A stretch of 64,000 nt of DNA from Torymus aiolomorphi (lineage: Eukaryota; Arthropoda; Insecta; Hymenoptera; Torymidae). The translations under genes and the position numbers were made by a program. The DNA lies in the NCBI GenBank assembly GCA_036365515.1, contig CM070876.1, positions 99,404,150-99,468,149 on the forward strand, in the 5' to 3' direction. Below the pieces are notes generated by a model. That model made no database searches. It had not been told where the DNA came from and worked only from the letters and a program-made list of their open reading frames with translations. This document shows, piece after piece, positions 58,871 through 64,000 of the stretch (the first letter of the stretch is position 1; every line of letters begins with the position of its first letter).

Positions 58871-61352
58871 TCAGGCATATTTCGCACAAAACTTCGTTAT
58901 TTTGAGGAAAACAATGATACCCAACTATATTTCCAGCAGATTAAGCACAAAAAGTACCGGAAATCATGATTTTTCGCAGTTTCTTGCAGGGTCCCACGCT
59001 CCTTTCACCAAATACTAGGAAAATATTGGTAAAACAGGCATTTTTAGCATAGACTTAAGCTATTTTGACGAAAACAATAATGGAAATCCATATTTCCAGC
59101 AGAACAAGAACAATAGGTACCCAACAACATGGTTTATCGCTGTTTTTTGCAGGATCCCACGCTCTTTTCACCATATAATTGGAAAATATTGGTAAAAACA
59201 GGCATTGTTAGCATAGACCTAGGTTATTTAGACGAAAAATGATCGAAATCCATATTTCCAGAAGATGAAGAAGAAAAAGTTCCGGAAATCATGGTTTTTC
59301 GCTGTTTTTTGCAGGATACCACGCACTTTTCAACATATACTAGAAAAATATTTATAAAAACAGGCATTTTTAGCATAGACCTATGTTATTTTGACGAAGA
59401 CAATGATCGTAAACCATATTTCCAGCAAATTAAGAATAAAAAGTACCGAAGATCATGGTTTGTCGCATTCTCTGCAGGACAACACGGACTTTTCACCATA
59501 TGCTAGAAAAATATTGATAAAAACAGGCATTTTATGCATAGAACTAAGTTATTTTGACGAAAACAATGATCGAAATCCACATGTCCAGCAGATTAAGAAC
59601 AAAAAGTACTGAAAATCATGGTATTTCGCTGTTTTTTTCAGGATACAACGTACTTTTCACCATATAATTGGAAAATATTGTTAAACAGGCAATGTTAGCA
59701 TAGACCTAGGTTATTTAGACGAAAACAATGATCGAAATCCATATTTCCAGAAGATTAAGTAGATAAAGTACTGAAAATCATTGTTTTTCGGTGTTTTCTT
59801 CAGGATACAACGTACTTTTCACCATATAGTTGGAAAATATTGATAAAAACATGCATTTTTAGCATACAACTAAGTTATTTAGACGAAAACAATTATAGAA
59901 ATCCATATTTCCAGAAGATTAAGAACAAAAAGTACTGAAAATCATGGTTTTTCGCTGTTTTCTTTTCAGGATATAACGTACTTTTCACCATACACTTGGT
60001 ATATATTGGTAAAAACAGATACTTGTAGCTTAACCTAAGTTATTTAGACGAAAACTATGATGGAAATAAATATTTCCAGCAGATTAACAACAAAAAGTAC
60101 CGAGTATCATGGTTTTTCGCTGTTTTCACAGGTTCCCGCACTTTTCACCATATACTAGAAAAATATTGGTATAAACAGGCATTTTTAGCATAGACCTAAG
60201 CTATTTTGACGGAAAGAATGATCGAAATCCATATTTCCAGAAGATGAAGAAGAAAAAGTTCCGGAAATCATGGTTTTTCGCTGTTTTTTTCAGGATACAA
60301 CGTACTTTTCGACATATAATTGGAAAAGATATGTAAAAATTGGCTTACTTAGCATAAAATTTCGTGATTTTGAGGAAAACAATGTGACCAAATCCATATT
60401 TTCCAGCAGAATTGGAACAAAAAGTACTGAAAATCATGGTTTTCGAAGTTTTTTTCAGGAAACAACGTACTTTTCACCATATAATTGGAAAATATTGGTA
60501 AAAACAGGCATAATTAGCATAGAACTTCGTCGTTTTGGGAAAAGCAATGATCCAAATCCATATTTCCATCAGATTAAGAACAAAAAGTACCGGAAATCAT
60601 GGTTTGTCGCTGTTTTTTGCAGGATACCACGCACTTTTCACCATATACTATAAAAATATTTATAAAAACAGGCATTTTTAGCATAGACCTAAGTTATTTT
60701 GACGAAGACAATGATCGTAAACCATATTTCCAGCAGATTAAGAACAAAAATAGCGAAGATCATGGTTTGTCGCATTTTTTGCAGGACAACACGCACTTTT
60801 CACCATATACTAGAAAAATATTGGTAAAAACAGGCATTTTTTGCATAGACCTAAGTTATTGTGACGAAAACAATGATCGAAATCCACATGTCCAGCAGAT
60901 TAAGAACAAAGAGTACTGAAAATCATGATTTTTCGCTGCTTTTCTCATGATTCCACGCGCTTTTCTCTATACACTAAGAAAATATTGGTAAAAACAGGCA
61001 TTTTAACGTAAACCTACAATATTTTCAGGAAAACAATAATAAAAATCCATATTGCCAGCATAGTAAAAACAAAAAGTACTAAAAATCATGGTTTTTCATT
61101 TTTTCTCAGGATACAACATACCTTTCACCATATACTCGGAAAATATTGGTAAAAACAGGCATATTTAGCATAGATCTTCGTCATTTTGAGGAAAGCAATG
61201 ATCCAAATCCATATTTCCAGCAACTTAAGAATAAAAAGTACAGGGAATCATGGTTTTTCGCTGTTTTTTCAGGATAGCACGCACTTTTCACCATATACTA
61301 GCAAAATATTGACAAAAACTGGCATTCTTAGCATAGATCTAAGACATTTTGA
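58871..61352 (-). repeat. 165-bp satellite array, subfamily A, minus orientation
   Basis: Reverse-oriented monomers closely related to those at 45.7-52.2 kb (shared TTTAGACGAAAAC and TTAACCTAAGTTATTTAGACG variants). It ends near 61352, where ATTTTGACTTA passes into plus-oriented subfamily B. Confidence 0.93.
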
Positions 61353-64000
61353 CTTAGCACTTATTGGTATTCAAAAGCCGGAAATTTGGATTTGTTACGT
61401 TCGTTTTCTCAATATAATGTAGGTTTATGATAGAAATTCCTCTTTTTACCAATATTTTCCTAATATATGGTTAGAAATGCATGTTTTTACCAATACTTTC
61501 CTAATAAATGGTGAGAAATGCCTGTTTTTACCAATATTTTCCTAGTATATGGCGAACAGTGCGTGGAATCCTGCAATAAACAGGGAAAACCATAATTTAA
61601 AGTACTATTCCTCTGCGTGAGTTGGAAATATGGACTTTTATAATTGGTATCCTCTAAATATCGTGGGTTCACGATAAAATACATTGTTTTCCCAATATTT
61701 TCCTAGTATATGTTGAATAGTGTGTGGAAACCTGCAACAACCAGGGAAAACCATGATTTAAAGCACTTATTGGCATTCAAACGCCGGAAATTTAGATTTA
61801 TTTCGTTCTTTTTCGCAAAATAACATAGGTTTATGCTGGAAATGCCTGTTTTTACCAATATTTCCTAGAATATGGTGAAAAGTCCATGGAATCCTGCAAT
61901 AAACAGGGAAAGCCATAATTTAAGGTACTTTTTCTCTTCTTGAATTGGAAATATGGACTTTTATATTTGGTATCCTCTAAATATCGTGGGTTCACAATAA
62001 AATACATTGTTTTACCAATATTTTTCTATTATATGGTGAAAAGTGTGTGGAATCCTGCAACAAACAGGGAAAACCATAATTTAAAGCACTTATTGGTATT
62101 CAAAAGCCGGAAATTTAGATTTCTTTCGTTCTTTTTCTCAAAATAATGTAGGTTTATAATAGAAATGCCTGTTTTTACCAATATTTTCCTAATATATGGT
62201 TAAAAATGCACGTTTTTAACAAAATTTTCCTAATATATGGTGAGAAATGCCTGTTTTTGCCAATATTTTCCTAGTATATGGTGAAAAGTGCGTGGAATCT
62301 TGCAATAAACAGGGATAGCCATAATTTAAGGTACTTTTTCTCTTCGTGAATTGGAAATATGGACTTTTATATTTGGTATCCTCTAAATATCGTGGGTTCA
62401 CGATAAAATACATTGTTTTACCAATATTTTCCTAGAATATGTTGAAAAGTGTGTGCAATCCTGCAACAACCAGGGAAAACCATGATGTAAAGCACTTATT
62501 GGGATTCAAACGCCGGAAATTTAGATTTATTTTGTTCTTTTTCTCAAAATAAAATAGGTTTATGCTGGAAATCCCTGTTTTTACCAATATTTTCCTAGGA
62601 TATGGTGAAAAGTGCGTGGAATCCTGCAATAAACAGGGAAAGCCATAATTTAATGTACTTTTTCTCTTCTTGAATTGGAAATATGGACTTTTATATTTGG
62701 TGTCCTCTAAATATCGTGGGTTCACAATAAAATACATTGTTTTACCAATATTTTCCTAGAATATGGGGAAACTGCGTGGAATCCTGCAATAAACAGGGAA
62801 AGCCATAATTTAAGGTACTTTTTCTCTTCTTGAATTGGAAATATGGACTTTTATAATTGGTATCCTCTAAATATCGTGGGTTCACGATAAAATACATTGT
62901 TTTACCAATATTTTCCTAGAATATGTTGAAAAGTGTGTGCAATCCTGCAACAACCAGGGAAAACCATGATTTAAGGCACTTATTGGCTTTCAAACGCCGG
63001 AAATTTAGATTTATTTCGTTCTTTTTCTCAAAATAACATAGGTTTATGCTGGAAATGCCTGTGTTTACCAATATTTTCCTAGAATATGGTAAAAATTGCG
63101 TGGAATCCTGCAATAAACAGGGAAAACCATAATTTAAGTACTATTTCTCTGCGTGAGTTGGAAATATGGATTTTTATAATTAGTATCCCCTAAATATCGT
63201 TGGTTTACGATAAAATACATTGTTTTTCCAATATTTTCCTAGTATATGGTAAAAAGTGTGTGAAATCCTGCAACAAAAACGGAAAACCATGATTTAAAAC
63301 ACTTATTGGCATTCAAACGCCCGAAATATAGATTTATTACGTTCTTTGTCTCAAAATAACATAGGTTTATGCTGGAAATGCCTGTTTTTACCAATATTTT
63401 TCTAGTATATGGTGAAAAGTGCGTGGAATCTTGCAATAAACAGGGATAGCCATAATTTAAGGTACTTTTTCTCTTCTTGAATTGGAAATATGGACTTTTA
63501 TATTTGGTATCCTCTAAATATCGTGGGTTCACGATAAAATACATTGTTTTACTAATATTCTCCTAGTATATGGTGAAAAGTGCGTGGAATCCTGCGATAA
63601 ACAGGGAAAACCATAATTTAAAGTACTTTTTCTCTTCTTGAGTGGGAAATATGGACTTTTATTATTGGTATCCTGTAAATATCGTGGGTTTACGACAAAA
63701 TACATTGTTTTACCAATATTTTCCTAGTGTATGGTGAAAAGTTTGTGAAATCATGCAACAAACAGGGTAGACCATGATTTAAAGCATTTACTGGTATTCA
63801 AAAGCCGGAAATTTAGATTGGTTTCGTTCTTTTTCCCAAAATATCGTAGGTTTATGCTGGAAATGCCTGTTTTTACCAGTATTTTCCTAATATATGGTTA
63901 AAAATGCATGTTTTTAACAATATTTTCCTAATATATGGTGAGAAATGCCTGTTTTTACCAATATTTTCCTAGTATATGGTGAACAGTGCGTGGAATCTTG
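61353..64000 (+). repeat. 165-bp satellite array, dimeric subfamily B, plus orientation
   Basis: Two monomer types alternate with a dimer period of about 324-330 bp (for example AATACATTG at 62407 and 62731). Several dimers contain extra 41-bp core units (61490-61550, 62165-62280, 63860-63985). The array continues past the right edge. Confidence 0.93.

Noticed and set aside
2824..64000. Mammalian CENP-B box in the monomer
   Set aside because: The monomer core is AT-rich and lacks the CG-containing CENP-B motif; only the general idea of a conserved box is kept.

Overview
The window is eukaryotic repeat-rich DNA, most likely insect heterochromatin. About 44 kb of the 64 kb is one AT-rich satellite with a basic period of about 164-165 bp, and nothing looks like a host gene, tRNA, rRNA or CRISPR array. 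The non-satellite parts are a different tandem repeat of about 570 bp (1-2201), a short spacer without recognisable content (2202-2823), and four decayed retroelements, all lying on the minus strand: a 5'-truncated Ty3/Gypsy element that keeps its 3' LTR (9715-14143), a CR1/Jockey-type LINE (35561-39780), and two copies of a second, GC-rich Ty3/Gypsy element (29183-33580 and 52433-56660). Assignment to insects rests on the kinds of element and the AT-rich satellite organisation. Hymenoptera is a guess and the order is not settled.

Layout. Plus-oriented satellite fills 2824-9714, 14144-17712, 20981-29182, 33581-35560, 39781-45727, 52221-52432, 56661-58870 and 61353-64000. Minus-oriented satellite fills 17713-20980, 45728-52220 and 58871-61352. 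The array therefore changes direction six times. At least four subfamilies can be told apart by shared variants: A (ends in a TTCTTAATCTGCTGG-type block), B (a dimer of two alternating monomers, about 325-330 bp), C (a longer variant with a TGGCTTTGGATT-type insert), and D (42.3-45.7 kb). Blocks of several monomers are re-duplicated locally (period 491 bp near 5 kb; offsets of 1468 and 2522 bp near 21-26 kb; 1767 bp near 42-45 kb; 3603-3766 bp near 46-51 kb) and also far apart, including inverted copies.

How the parts relate. The retroelements are inactive passengers. The first Gypsy has premature stops, frameshifts and no 5' LTR. The two copies of the second Gypsy share the same 5' truncation against the same satellite position, the same loss of RNase H and the same YLDN reverse-transcriptase box. 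The best reading is that one already broken insertion was copied together with flanking satellite, not that two elements inserted independently. The LINE is nearly full length and has a candidate target-site duplication made of satellite sequence, but its ORF2 is frameshifted near the C-terminus. No convincing new protein system was found. The most informative signals are structural: the shared inversion breakpoint, the co-amplified transposon, the dyad core of the monomer and the hairpin in the 570-bp repeat.
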